Part shown: positions 37,476 to 49,504 of the stretch, in pieces
How the letters are laid out: every line of letters starts with the position of its first letter
Position numbering within the stretch: position 1 is the stretch's first letter
Assembly: GCA_026874595.1 (NCBI GenBank)
Contig: CM049313.1
Coordinates: 23,684,008 to 23,748,007 of the forward strand
Origin: Sipunculus nudus
Lineage: Eukaryota; Annelida; Sipuncula; Golfingiida; Sipunculidae
Length of the DNA stretch: 64,000 bases
Reading direction: 5' to 3'
The notes under the pieces: generated by a model
Told to the model about the DNA's origin: nothing
What the model saw: only the letters and a program-made list of their open reading frames with translations
Database searches by the model: none
Translations under genes and position numbers: made by a program

Positions 37476-38994
37476 GGTTCTTCAATTTAGATTGATCAAC
37501 CTAGTGTATAGATAAATTTAAACCAGTGACCTTACACAAGTCAGGCCAGGGTTAGCTTAGCTGAAACTCTGCTACCATTGATGTTTTCAACCATTGCTCT
37601 GAGGTGAGAAGGTAGTCAGTGGTTGAGAAGAATGTGTTCTTGTAAACCACAAAAAGCCCTGACCTGAGGCTTACAAGATTACTGCCCATATAAGATTAAG
37701 GTTTATAAGATTAAAGGTTCAGGTTAATCCAGTAAAGCGTTGTTCTTCCTGTTGGTGGCTTTTCTGTCACATCTGAAGGCAAATCACCACAGGGAACATA
37801 AGCTGAGGAGTCCTGTGACCCTGCACTGGGGCCGGAGCATACAGTATAAACCTATAACCTTTAGTGACTGCCCATTATTGTCAGACTGCTGGTATAGTGC
37901 ACCCCAGAGCCACATTGTGTACTCCTTGCATCCTTACTTATAGGCTTACAATAACAAGGACCCAGTGGCCTGTGGATGTGACCATCAGTTTGCATGGCTC
38001 CAGCTGTATAGGTTTATTAAATATTTCACAGATTCAGGCTAGTGGGCAACAGATCATTCCACACACCTGACCTGTGCCTTACTTGTAAGACCAAGAAGGC
38101 ATATTTTGTAGTTTTGTCAGCATTGCAGTAATGCAAGCTTTTAAAGCACTCTCTTTTTAAATAGCATGTACTTATTTCCTGAAAATTTACAGAAAATTAT
38201 GCTTATGTAATAACTAGTTTTACTCTAGCTTTAGCAACATTATATTTTCCCTATTTTCCTTTTACAGTAAAAGAGGATATTACCATTCTGTCTTTTAAGA
38301 ACAGGACATCATTCAAGTTTGTTTTTCAATATGTTTCAAATACCCTCAGCTATATTAGACGATGCATTTATCAGGCATTTAGGTGTGTATATGGTAATGT
38401 ACCTTTGGCAAACATATATAGTTTGTTAACTGTTTTTGGTGATATTTCTTTCAGAATATATTAGAAAGTTTATAAAACAAATTGAGTGACCTGTCATCTA
38501 AAAAAAAAATATGATCACAGCTGTGCAAGAGAGATGTTACAGGGTCTTGGCAGCCACGAGTCTTTGACAAGGGCAGAGATCTGCAGATGAAAAGTTGATG
38601 TTGATGGGTTTAATATTATTAATGTGTCTCCTAAACTTAAAAATAGCCCTGTAACACCAGCACAGCTTCATCAGGGAGTGGGATGAGGATGACCTGGTTA
38701 TTGATGGTGATGAGATGGACTGTTATCAGGATGAAATTCTACCCATGTATCTAATCAGGCTTATAACCTGTGGTGGTTTTCCTCAGTTATACAATGACAG
38801 GGTATCATTCAGCTTAATATTGAAGTCCATGGGTTTTACAAGCAGGAAATTAATTCCGATATTCTTCATCTACATAAAAGGAGGCTACCCCTGAGGGGGC
38901 TTATTATAAAAAATGCACCTCTCTTATTCTTTATACATCTTTCATCTTGCAAACCCTGTAACATGACCTGATGTTTTGGTTTTAGGCCAAAAAA

Positions 38995-39315
38995 ATAAAA
39001 GGTATGTTGCTCAGGCACCGCCTGCGTTTTATTTAAACCCCCGTATAAAAAAATTTTATTTTGATTTTCAATAGAAACTTATCAATTTGAGCTCCAGCCA
39101 CTCTGACATTTCTTTCATGAAGAAAGTCATACATTTTTTATTAAATTTCCTTTGTTATGTAGTACTTTTACTTCTTTTGCAAAATAAATCTGTTATTATC
39201 ATTTTACATTTTTATCGAAACATACAGTAAAATTTAAAACAAAAAAGCACCTGCCCTCATTGATTTCTGAAAAAAAGTGCCCGAGAACCAAACATTATTT
39301 TTTTTTTTTTTGGCC
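38995..39315 (+). mobile_element. Harbinger-like MITE (copy 2)
   Basis: 321-bp relative of 31424-31763 in the same orientation, with TTA on both sides (38992-38994, 39316-39318). Terminal repeats are less well paired than in copy 1, suggesting greater age. Confidence 0.85.
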
Positions 39316-40219
39316 TTACCATTCTTCCTGTGTTATGACACACACTATAGTGATACACTGGTGCATTGATGCACAGTGATACAAAGTCTGATTAATTAAT
39401 TTAGTATTAGAATTTCCTGCTGTTGTATCAGTACAATGATGATATTTGATAGGCCTGTGAATTGTGAGGGCCCTTGGAATTGACTCAATTATCCCTTCTT
39501 TACCTTGGATTCAATTCTCGATTCAATTCTTATGTAAGAAGTAAATTTCAGACTTTTACTCATATCCATGTGGTAAAATTGCTTTCATTTTTACTTAAAT
39601 CCATTTTGGTAAAATTGCTTTTATTTTTTAAATTTCAGCAAATAAACAAATGATTTTGCTTTCCTTCCGTTTGTCGGATATATATATGTTTCTATGCAAG
39701 TGGAGTGGTCTAATAGAAAAAAGTTTCAAGTAGATCTAGGGCACATACATGATATTGAAAGACCTTTGATATCACAAACTACTCTGTCAAATTTCAGAGA
39801 TCACAGAGTATTTCGGGGTGGTACATGCAAAAAAAAAAAAAAAAAATCTTAACGAATAGATTCAGAGGTAAATAGTGAATTACAGTTTAATTGTGGTCTT
39901 TCAATTTACTGCATCCATTCATACATGCATTGTTACACCCCTAATATTTGATCATCCTATTGCAAGCAACTTTTGTCATATAATGAAATTAGTAAATGCC
40001 ATTATTTGAGGCATAATATTTAGAAATTTTTTAACACTTGTCTTTCCTCTGTTATAATTAACATGTAACTAACTACTTTCTTGGTGAGCCACATGTTAAC
40101 TCACTGCTCTCAACTATAAAATGTGAAAAAAAACTTGTTTGCATCATTACAAAGATACAGCATTATAATCATAACACCATGAACTTTTTGGCAATAATGT
40201 ATCATTTTGTGTCAGTATG

Positions 40220-40532
40220 CAGGGAAACCTCACCTTACAGATGCCTCTCTGTTGTGGACACCTTGCTGTTACAAACTCAAGGTGGTTTCTAATGTAAGCA
40301 CCTCTCTAAAACAGACAAAACTCGGGTATCCCATCCATGTCTGTAATATGGGGGTTTCACAGTATATATACAGGGAAGCTCTATTTCAGGGTACCTTTCT
40401 ATTATGAACGCTTTTATTAAGGACACCAGGATATTCCCATGAAAGGTAATCATTGAGTTCCGTAACCTTTCTTACACGGGCACCCTGCTACCACAGGCAG
40501 AAACCAAGTTCCATTATTGTGAAGTATCACTG
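40220..40532 (+). mobile_element. Two abutting pogo-like MITE fragments (candidate)
   Basis: Left end CAGGGAAACCTC (40220) after TATG; an internal right end GGTTTCACAGTA near 40353; a new left end TACAGGGAAGCTC near 40368; and a final right end ATCACTGTA at 40527-40534. The interior theme of CTCT(A/G)TAA..GGACACC is typical of Tigger/pogo-type MITEs in invertebrates. Confidence 0.45.
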
Positions 40533-41091
40533 TATATACCAATAAATCAACAAAGCACTAGGTACTGATATTTTCTATTAATGTTAAATTTGAGCTATCA
40601 AGAAAAATGGTATATAATAGTATTGTTCATAAATGGTATAGATTATGCTCGTGGTTGTTTTTGGTATTGAAAGATGGCTTGAGTTTTGTGCCATAATTAA
40701 TGTCAATGATCTCTTTTAACCTGTATGGCAGTCCCTTTTCCGGTATCTTGTAATTCTATTTTAATTTTCCAGTATCTTTATTGTGCTTCCATCTTAATGA
40801 TAAAGATATTACCAGTGACTAAGTGTTGCAATTTAAAAACAAAATGGGTATAAACTCCTTAAAATGCAAAAAAATTGTTTCCTGATTGAATCAAGGAAAT
40901 GGACTATAAAAACAGATATGCTTTTAAAATTATTGATATCAATAACCATGACTAATCATGAATACCTTTACAGACAAGCCAACAAATATATCATTCAACA
41001 AACCAACCAAGTAACTGACCAAAGGTGATAATAACATAATACCTAGCAGAGATATAAATATGAGTTTTTATTATTATTTCTTTTTAATTAA

Positions 41092-41300
41092 GATGTGGTT
41101 TAGTAGAAAAGACACTGGACTATGGAGTGTAGAATCCCTGGTTCATACCCTGCCAGTCTCAAAGTCAAAGGTAAAATCATAGACATTTGTATGTCTCTGA
41201 TAAAATGAGGAAACTTTGATAGAACCTAGCTCAAACACTGCTCTGATGGCTGAGGGGAAGGATATCATATATGAGTTATTCTTAAACCTATACATACAAA
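41092..41300 (+). mobile_element. tRNA-derived SINE (second family)
   Basis: A-box-like TGGTTTAGTAG at 41096-41106 and B-box-like GGTTCATACC at 41140-41149, with GACACTGGACTATGGAG between. The following 150 bp is unrelated to tRNA. This differs in sequence from the SINE at 2490. Boundaries approximate. Confidence 0.55.
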
Positions 41301-41661
41301 TGCCTAAAATCCAGAGGGCTTTGTAATATGCTCAGGGCTTCTGACAGCTCCTATATTTTTCCTATATTTTCCTATGAAAAAATGTTCTCTAATAATTTTG
41401 AGATTTAGGCCTTAATCTCATATATTTTCCTATATGTTTTCACAATCATTTTCCAGTATGTTATAGAGACCTGCTGTTATTGAAAACATACAGCCCTTTT
41501 GTTTACTGCAGTGCTGCAGTCATACAAGTACAGCTATCTAAACCATTTAAACAGACTTTAAGATGCTGCTTGGAGATCTTATGGTCATGGTGAGTAACCA
41601 AGTAAAATATAATGGTGCAGTGATCCTCAGGACTATACATTTCCTGTAACATATGTAAATA

Positions 41662-42318
41662 CCGTATTTTTTCGTGTACAGGATGACAAATTTTATCCTA
41701 AAAATATTTGGCAAACCGAAAGGGGGGCTGTCTTATACATGGGTACAAGTTTTTCAGCGTCCTCAGGGCCGCAAAGGATAATTTACGGCAATCAGCATTA
41801 TTACATCGGTCGAACTGGATGCCATGAATATCGGTGATCATGTCCAAAATTCAACGTTTGTCAAGCTTGTATTATTGAACCACGTCAAGAAATAAATGTC
41901 AACAAATTTTACAACGAAACCCCAAATTTGGTGTGTGTATCCTCTTGGGAAATGATCTGTTAAATAGTAACCGAATGAAAACCCTGTTTTCTACAAGGTA
42001 GCATTGAACTTGCACACAGTTAAATGTCCTAAAATAACGTAGTTCACAAAAGTCCTACTGGGTCTTTACCTAATTTTGTTTTTTCTTCCTCACTGGTACA
42101 ACCGAATAAATTCGAACCTGACCGACGTTGTTTATGCAAACTTGATATATTTTGTGGGAAAATTTGGTGACTGTGACATGGTTGTGGACAGGCCAGGAAA
42201 TGTAATTTTCGATAGTTTAAGATTAACACGAAATAATAAATAATTTGAACAAAAATTTTAGGCTCAACATGGGGGGGTCGTCTTATACACTGGGTCGTCT
42301 TAAATACACATAATACAG
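41662..42318 (-). mobile_element. TA-flanked DNA transposon, internally deleted copy
   Basis: 657 bp, inverted relative to 11514-13426. It retains both ends (CCGTATTTTTTCGTGTACAG; complement of the other end CTGTATTATGTGTATTTAAG plus TATAAGACGACCCCC) and three blocks matching the long copy around 13240-13426, 12310-12600 and 12140-12340. It lacks sequence equivalent to about 11600-12140 and 12610-13230. TA flanks at 41660-41661 and 42319-42320. Confidence 0.8.
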
Positions 42319-44494
42319 TATATGTAAATGTAAAAACTCCTATATAATTCCTGCAGTATATGGCTGTAAATTCTTATAAACTCCTATATTTAGTGTTTAA
42401 GTACTCCTATAAAATTCTTATATTTCTTCAGGACCCTTTTAGAAGCCCTGAATACGTCATTCCCATTCAATAGATAGTGCCATCAACAGTTCATGGACCT
42501 ATCCTTAAAAAAATACAGGATTTTAATCAATTTTGTCTGTTTGTGTATATATAAGACACTTAAACATACCATCATATAGACTTATGGGGTGCGTATGTTT
42601 ACATGCAGGATGAACAAATTTCATAACAGGAAATAACCACCGTAGACTTTTTAGTAAGTTTAAGGATTGAGAAACTGTTGATGGAGAGTACCATATGCTC
42701 AGCCTCCGGACCCTTTTGACCTGAAAACAGGTGGCAGACTATATCCTATCCGTCATGCATGCCTGGAGGCCGGTCTATATAAACTTATACAATTGTGACC
42801 AACCCTCTTTAGGTTATATACACACAGGCTTACAAACAGGGCCAGTTCATTTATTCATGCATAGATGCCGCTGTGCAGATGTGCTGAAAATATCCTATTT
42901 AATGTTATTACAAACGGCAGCCAAATAGGATATAGCTTTTATTCTTTATTTATTTATATCACACGTTAGGGGTCAGTATTGAAAGTGTCATATGTGTACA
43001 CTGACTTTTTTGTTTCAATATTTTGACATGTAAAGAGAATGTTTTATACATTATGTATAAATGAATATGATATTTATATTTATATTAACAAACCTAAGAG
43101 GTATTAAGATCTTTAATTTAAATCTTGAAAAATTGAATTAAGAAAAAATATAAGTAAGAAAATGAAGTAAATTAGAATGAAATTGGAAATTTTTAAATGG
43201 AATTTTTTGGATGAAAATAGGACCTTTTTAATCAGCAACCAGTTTAATTTATTTATCTAATAATAATCTGATATTTTGTATAAATTATCTATTTAGGACA
43301 TTAACAGCTAGATGTGTGTATAATTTATGTGACTACTTAGATAGGCCTGCCAGGATGTTCTTATCTGGCGTCCATGTGTTTCACTACAGTGACATGCTTG
43401 AGTAACACAGCTTCACCTGCTCAGCTGCTTGACAAAAGCTGGCATTAAAACATGTACCTATGAATTGGATGGCCTCTGCCTGGGGACAAAGGAAACACCA
43501 TGTGTCACAATAGTATATAACCTTTTCAATTAAAAATAAATTATTGTGATCAAGATTGTCTCCAGAGCTTTTATGGATTGTTCCATGGGTGTTATCTTGA
43601 TCCTCCTAAAAAATATGATCAAAATCGGTATCTTTTTGCGTGAAGTTGCTCACAGACAAACCAGCCATCAAACCTAGGGAAAACATTTATAATAGCTTCC
43701 TTTGCTGAGGTATAACGATGCATTTAAGCTATTGGATGGCAACTGCTTTGAAGATGCTTGAAGCCCCAGCAGTTCCTAAGTGAGCAGGTTAACAGGCAGT
43801 AAAGGATAAAGCAGCAGCAGGAGCTGTGGATGGACTAGTCAGGTGTTCTATTATTAATCCTGAAAGGATGATCAAGAACCTAGAATTTCTTGTTAATGTA
43901 ATAATATTGTGAAATCTGGCTTTGTCCCATTCTGGAAAAAAAAAAACTTCACTGGCAAGTGTTTTCCCTTGGAATTGGAATATTACTGCTATTACAGGGC
44001 AGGTTTTGTGATTCCTAGTAGATGTTATCTCCTCCTGATGTAGACTGATTTGTTAAGCAGCTGGTGTTCTTTTGTTCTTTTACTTTATGCCTGTATACTG
44101 AACATATATTTAACATGCTAACAGCCTCTAAATGTTTTCATGTATAAACTTGTCTTTCAAGAAGTAAACCAAAATAGTTTTACTTTTTCTCTAGTGCTTG
44201 TATGAAGTAACATACACATTGTAAAATAATTATCAGGGTATAAAATGAGTTAATTGCAGCTGTGAGGAAGTTTTGTTTTAATAATCTAAGTTGTGGTTTA
44301 TAATTAAATGAAAGAAACATTATTTTTAATTTAATGCAGAATATTTAAATTTCAGAGTATTAAACCAAATGCAAATGCAAGTGTGCAAAAGTGCAACTGC
44401 ATGTTTCCTGTTGTTTATGTAAAAAGATGTTTTATCCCTAAAATTGTCTTTACTTCAGACCATATACATGAATTAGTCTATTGATCACATGACC

Positions 44495-46926
44495 TTTTTA
44501 GCTCAGCTGACTTTCAGTCATGCTGGGCTATAGCAATGGGTCTTTGTCCAGCGTCCTTCCGTCCGGCCGGCCGGCCGGCCGTCCATTAGCAGGGCACAAA
44601 TCGTAACCATAGGGGCTAGGGCCATGAACCCTATGCAGTCTTAGAGGTTCTAAAAAGATCTCCTTGCAAACCTGAAATTAGGTCACTGCGACCTATATTC
44701 TCGAAGTTATGGGGTGTGTTTGCACCCCCCAGAAATAATTCTTTTAGCCAAAATTTTCATCCCAAACCTTTCATCTTTCACATACAGCTCACCTACCAAC
44801 AGGGGAAGAACCATAATTATTTTGAGGTCAAAGGTCAAGGTCACAGAACCAACTTCTTTGAAAAGCCTCAGGATGCATTTTAAGTCAAACCTTTCATCCC
44901 AATTCTTTGATCTTTCACATATAGCTCACCTACTAAGTTGGAGAAGAATCCTATAGATGTTGAGGTCACAAGGTCAAAGGTCAGGGTCACAGAATCCACT
45001 TCTTTGAAAAAGTTGTGGACACATTTCAAGCTAGACCTTTCATTCCAAACCTTTCAGCACTGATATCGCTTCTCTGCCAACAGGGGAAAAGACCTGTTGA
45101 TTTTGAGGTCAAAGGTCAAGTTCACAGCACCCTCTTTTTGTGTGGAGTCATTTTCAGCAAACGTTTCAATCTTTACTTTCCATCTGTCATATGGTATATG
45201 ACTTACCTACCATAAGGAGAAGAAGCCTATTGATGTTGAGTTCAAAAGGTCAAAGGTCAAGGTCACAATATTGTTCTAAATGCTTGTGAACATATTTCAA
45301 GTGAAACTGTTCAACCCAAACCTTCAGTCTTTCACATATGCCACATCTATGCATCACTGAATTTGATTCAAACTTCATATTTATGGGTCTTTTTTGCATG
45401 AAGAAATAACTAATTGATTTTGAGGTCAGCTGGTCAGGAGGTTAAAGGTTGTAGGTCTAAGTTATTCACTCATTGGTTGCCAAGTAATTACACCCGGCCA
45501 GATGTAAGTGGTTAGTAGTTACCCATCATTTAGAAAGAATCCAGTTGATATTTTGGCAAAAGGCCAAGGTCATAGGTCAGGGATGTTCACAATAACTTAT
45601 TTTGTAGACCATCTCTATTTTTCTTGTTTTCTTGTATATATAACCATATGGCACTCACAACTGGTACATCTCACTATGTGCCCATAATTGTCAGTGACAC
45701 TTGTGATATATGACTCCCTTTTGTATCAGCTCATGGAGTGATAAGGATATATCATTAGTGCATAACAAAAACACTGTTGCCGGAATGCTTTGGCCAGGCA
45801 TTAAGACTATGAGAGTTAAGTGTTAAGTTTAGCTACTGATTTATAAAATGATGGGAACATTTTGCAGTTTATATCATGGAATCATAGCAATAAACTTAGT
45901 TTTCTAGATATCTGAATATTATTATACCAATTATCAGATATACCAGCAAGTGTTTGTTTTGATAATATGTGGGTCTGTACCTGGATTTAGGATGGCTTTA
46001 TTTGATTACAAGACTCTTAGTGATGCTTTCTGCATTTCTTTTCTTTTAGGTTTTGCATTTTACCTACCCTGCTGACCCCATTGAATAGCAAGCTGATAAT
46101 TAAAACAAATTGGACTTGCACTTTTTACATTTGCATGTTCATAAATCTGATATGAGAGCTCTCCAATCTGATCATGCCTTTTGAATTGTTTTGGACATTC
46201 ATAACTGTTACATTCTTTGAAGCAATTGCTACAAGTTTAGTGTCTTATTGGAGGATGTGTGACTTGTCAGAAAACCATTATGTCTGCCAGGTAGCCATTT
46301 TAGGAATCCTTTTGCCAGGACAGTTTCTGTGATTTTTTTATGATGTTTGGTCCCTTTTAGAGGATGTTTGTTGTTCAAATTTCCGACCTGTCAGAAATCC
46401 AATATGGCCACCAGGACGCCATCTTTAAATTCCTCTAGAACATATTATCTCAAGAACTATTAATGTGATTGCAGTGGGATGTATATTAATGTAATCTTGC
46501 ATTGGGTCAAAGATTTCTTAATAAATACGACCATCATTTATGAAAGCTCAGTACAGTTGGCTTGTATTGAATAAAAATTAATATGGAAGCACCTGTTTCA
46601 CAATAATTCTTGCATGGATTTCCTTGATCTTTTGCTATATTTTGATCTTATATGTGGCCTGTGTGGTATTCCTTTTGAGACTGACAGGTATCGAGCAAGC
46701 TGTGGGATTAGTTCCTGATAGCTCAAAAACCATACATTTTGCCTCAGACCATCATTCACTATGTTTTAACCAGACATATATGATAAGAATTTATGGCAAT
46801 GTAGAAAGTTTAAACAAAATTGGCATATAGGTTCTGCAACAATTTTACTAGAAGTTGTGAATTGCAGCCCATGATGTCGCAGGTCATGCTTGGCAGCTGA
46901 GCGTCATGACCCATGGGTCACTTGTT
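44495..46926 (+). mobile_element. Pearl/Helentron-like element, family B long form (copy 2)
   Basis: 2.43-kb full-length copy, collinear with 25523-27941 from the TTTTTAGCTCAGCTGACTTT head to the ATGGGTCACTTGTT tail. The GTCC tract is followed by four CCGG units (about 44562-44581), longer than in copy 1. A perfect AGGTCAAAGGTCAAGGTCA lies at 44825-44843. Non-coding. Confidence 0.85.
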
Positions 46927-47765
46927 TTCTAATGCAGCGCTGCCGTGATTTGATTGTTATCTGGCTGTGAATTTTGTGGCAGCGCGGGTAGGGTTTGGGA
47001 AGGTTTATGAAGGATGTTAAAACATAGAACTTTTGAAATTATCTCCTTTCAGATTTTAAATCACTAGTGTGTAAAGCATATTGCAGGGGTTGACTCATTT
47101 AAACATGATTTGTTGCTTTTTGTTATATGCAACAGGATATGCCACTTTCTCTCTCTTTGAGGTTTTGTTTCCTGATTTATTTTCCTGTTTCCATATAATC
47201 AAAATAATATTCTGGGTCCATAGACGTGATCAGATATGATTTATTGCAGAATTAAACTGTACAGAGTCACGATGCAATTACCTGAGTTATGTCATTTATG
47301 ATTCCAGTTACAATGACAGGTATCCAGCATTAAATTTCAGGTGACCACCAGGGAAATCAAAGATTTCTTTTTTTCAAATATAAAATGGGAAACTTTTAAA
47401 ATGCTAGATTGATATGAGGTGTTAACTTGGAAGTAATACCCAGAAACCATGTTTGTGTCAGATTTAAGCGTGGTGTCCTCATAAACTCTGCACCAATACC
47501 CCTAACAGAAAACATTGTTCAGTTTATGCATACATATTAATGTGGCTTTTCTGTAAATGTGGCCCATATATTATGTTAAATATATCAGTATGTAAGTTTA
47601 AGAGCTACACTGGAACATTGTTCCTTTATGCAACAACAATTTATTAGGTACACTGGCCTATCCCACCCATTAATTACATGTATAATACATTAATGGGACA
47701 AGCCGTGTTTGATAGTGTTAGTCCATCTGTCCTTCTGTCAGTGACAGTTTCCTTTTTTAGTTCAA

Positions 47766-48310
47766 TATGTCAACAACAACATGCTTGAGCTTTCTCAAAG
47801 TCACAGGGATGATTGGTACCTATGAGCGCTCCTGACCTGTCGAATAACAGACCTGTTGGAGTTCTAATATGGCTGCCATAGCAAGAAAGGTGATTTTCTG
47901 TCGCTTTTAATATCTCAACAACAACATGCTTGAGCTTTCTAAAATTCACAGGGCTCTAAATACCTATGAGAGCTCCAGACCTGTTGGAATTCCAACAAGG
48001 CCACCACATCACAGTCAGAGATTTTCTTTCGTGAGTAAAGCTCAATAAGAACATGCTTGACCTTCCTCAGATTCACAGGGATGATTGGTACCTATGAGGG
48101 CTCCAGACCTATCAAATTACAGACCTTTCGGAATTCCAATATGGCCATCACAGCAGAGTCGGTGATTTTCTTTCATTCGGTGTATCTCAACAAGAACATG
48201 CTTCAGTGATCTTTCTCAAATTCACAGAGATCAATGGTACCTATGAGGGCTCCAGACCTATTGAATTACAGACCTGTCAGAATTCCAATATGGCCACCAC
48301 AGCATGGTAA
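47766..48310 (+). repeat. Four-unit tandem array, 127-145 bp per unit
   Basis: ACATGCTTGAGCTTTCT starts near 47780, 47925, 48052 and 48197; each unit continues with CACAGGGATGATTGGTACC, TATGAGGGCTCCAGACCT and CCAATATGGCC(A/G)CC. The units resemble the CCAATATGGCCACC units of family B and a fragment at 25040-25250. Confidence 0.8.
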
Positions 48311-49504
48311 AAGATTTTATATTGCAGACATTATTTCAGACATATCTTTACTATGATTTGAACCAGTAGATTTTTCTTCTCTCATGCATATTGAGGAAAA
48401 AACCAACCAGATGTCACATGCTGCACATTGGAATGCAGACACTTAAACAGCAATATTTTTTACGGAACTAGGCTGTCCTCATACAAATGTGGTATTTTAG
48501 ATATTTTTGCAACTTTTTATTTAGTATTTTATTTTGCATTTTAGATAGTTTGTCTGTTAATTGTTATGAACTTGTTAAGTACAAGTTAGAGCAGGGAACA
48601 GTAGTGTTGGGAATCAGTGTTATTTTAATGATCGATCATCAGTAAATTTTGGCTGACTTCTACCAACTGATAATCAGAAATAATTGGTTGTATAGAAGTA
48701 TGTACGTTTGGACCATACATAGACCAGGTACATCATCTCAACTTATATGTCGGTCTACATTCAGGCTAATAATATCATCATTCTATTAGACTATATCCTA
48801 CATGTCTATACAGTAACTTAGGAATTATGATTTTTTTAGTAAATGCAGACTTTTCTCTAGTTTGCTTGCTTAATGTATATAAAAGTACACAAGTACAGCA
48901 GCCCTTTAGATAAGTGATGTATTTTATCTGTCATCCAGTCAGTCAAGATGTTTGAAGTCAAGATTAATTCATGTAGATAACCATGGAAACACATCCTCTC
49001 AGTGTGAGATATGGCAGTTCTGAGAACAGTAGAAAATTCAGATAAGCTCAGCAGATAACAACAGATCAAATAGCGCTTATGAAACTATTGATGGATCAGG
49101 AAGTAATTGTCTTTTACACGTGACAGCTGCAGAAAATAGATTTATGAGATCATTCTGACATTATATTTTGGCTCAAGTGGTGATTGCAAACATCTACTAT
49201 TTAGTAGGATTTTTTAGCTCAGCTGACTATAAGTCATCTGAGCTATAGTCTTGGTCCATTGTCCGTCGTCCGTCCATCTGTCTGTCCGTCCGTCTGTCTG
49301 TAGATGTGGCACGTTTTGAAACCGTAAGACCTAGGAATCCAGAATTCGGCATAATGTTAGATGTCCCCAAGATCTCCTACCAAGCCAAAAACTGGGTCTT
49401 TGCGACTTCGTTCCTTTTTTAGCTCAGCTGACTGAAAGTCATCTGAGCTATAGCGATCACTCTTTGTCCGTCGTCCGTCTGTCCGTCTGTCCGTCCGTTA
49501 ACCA

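Noticed and set aside
47766-48310. CRISPR-like array
   Set aside because: Whole units of 127-145 bp repeat, without short constant repeats and variable spacers; host is eukaryotic.
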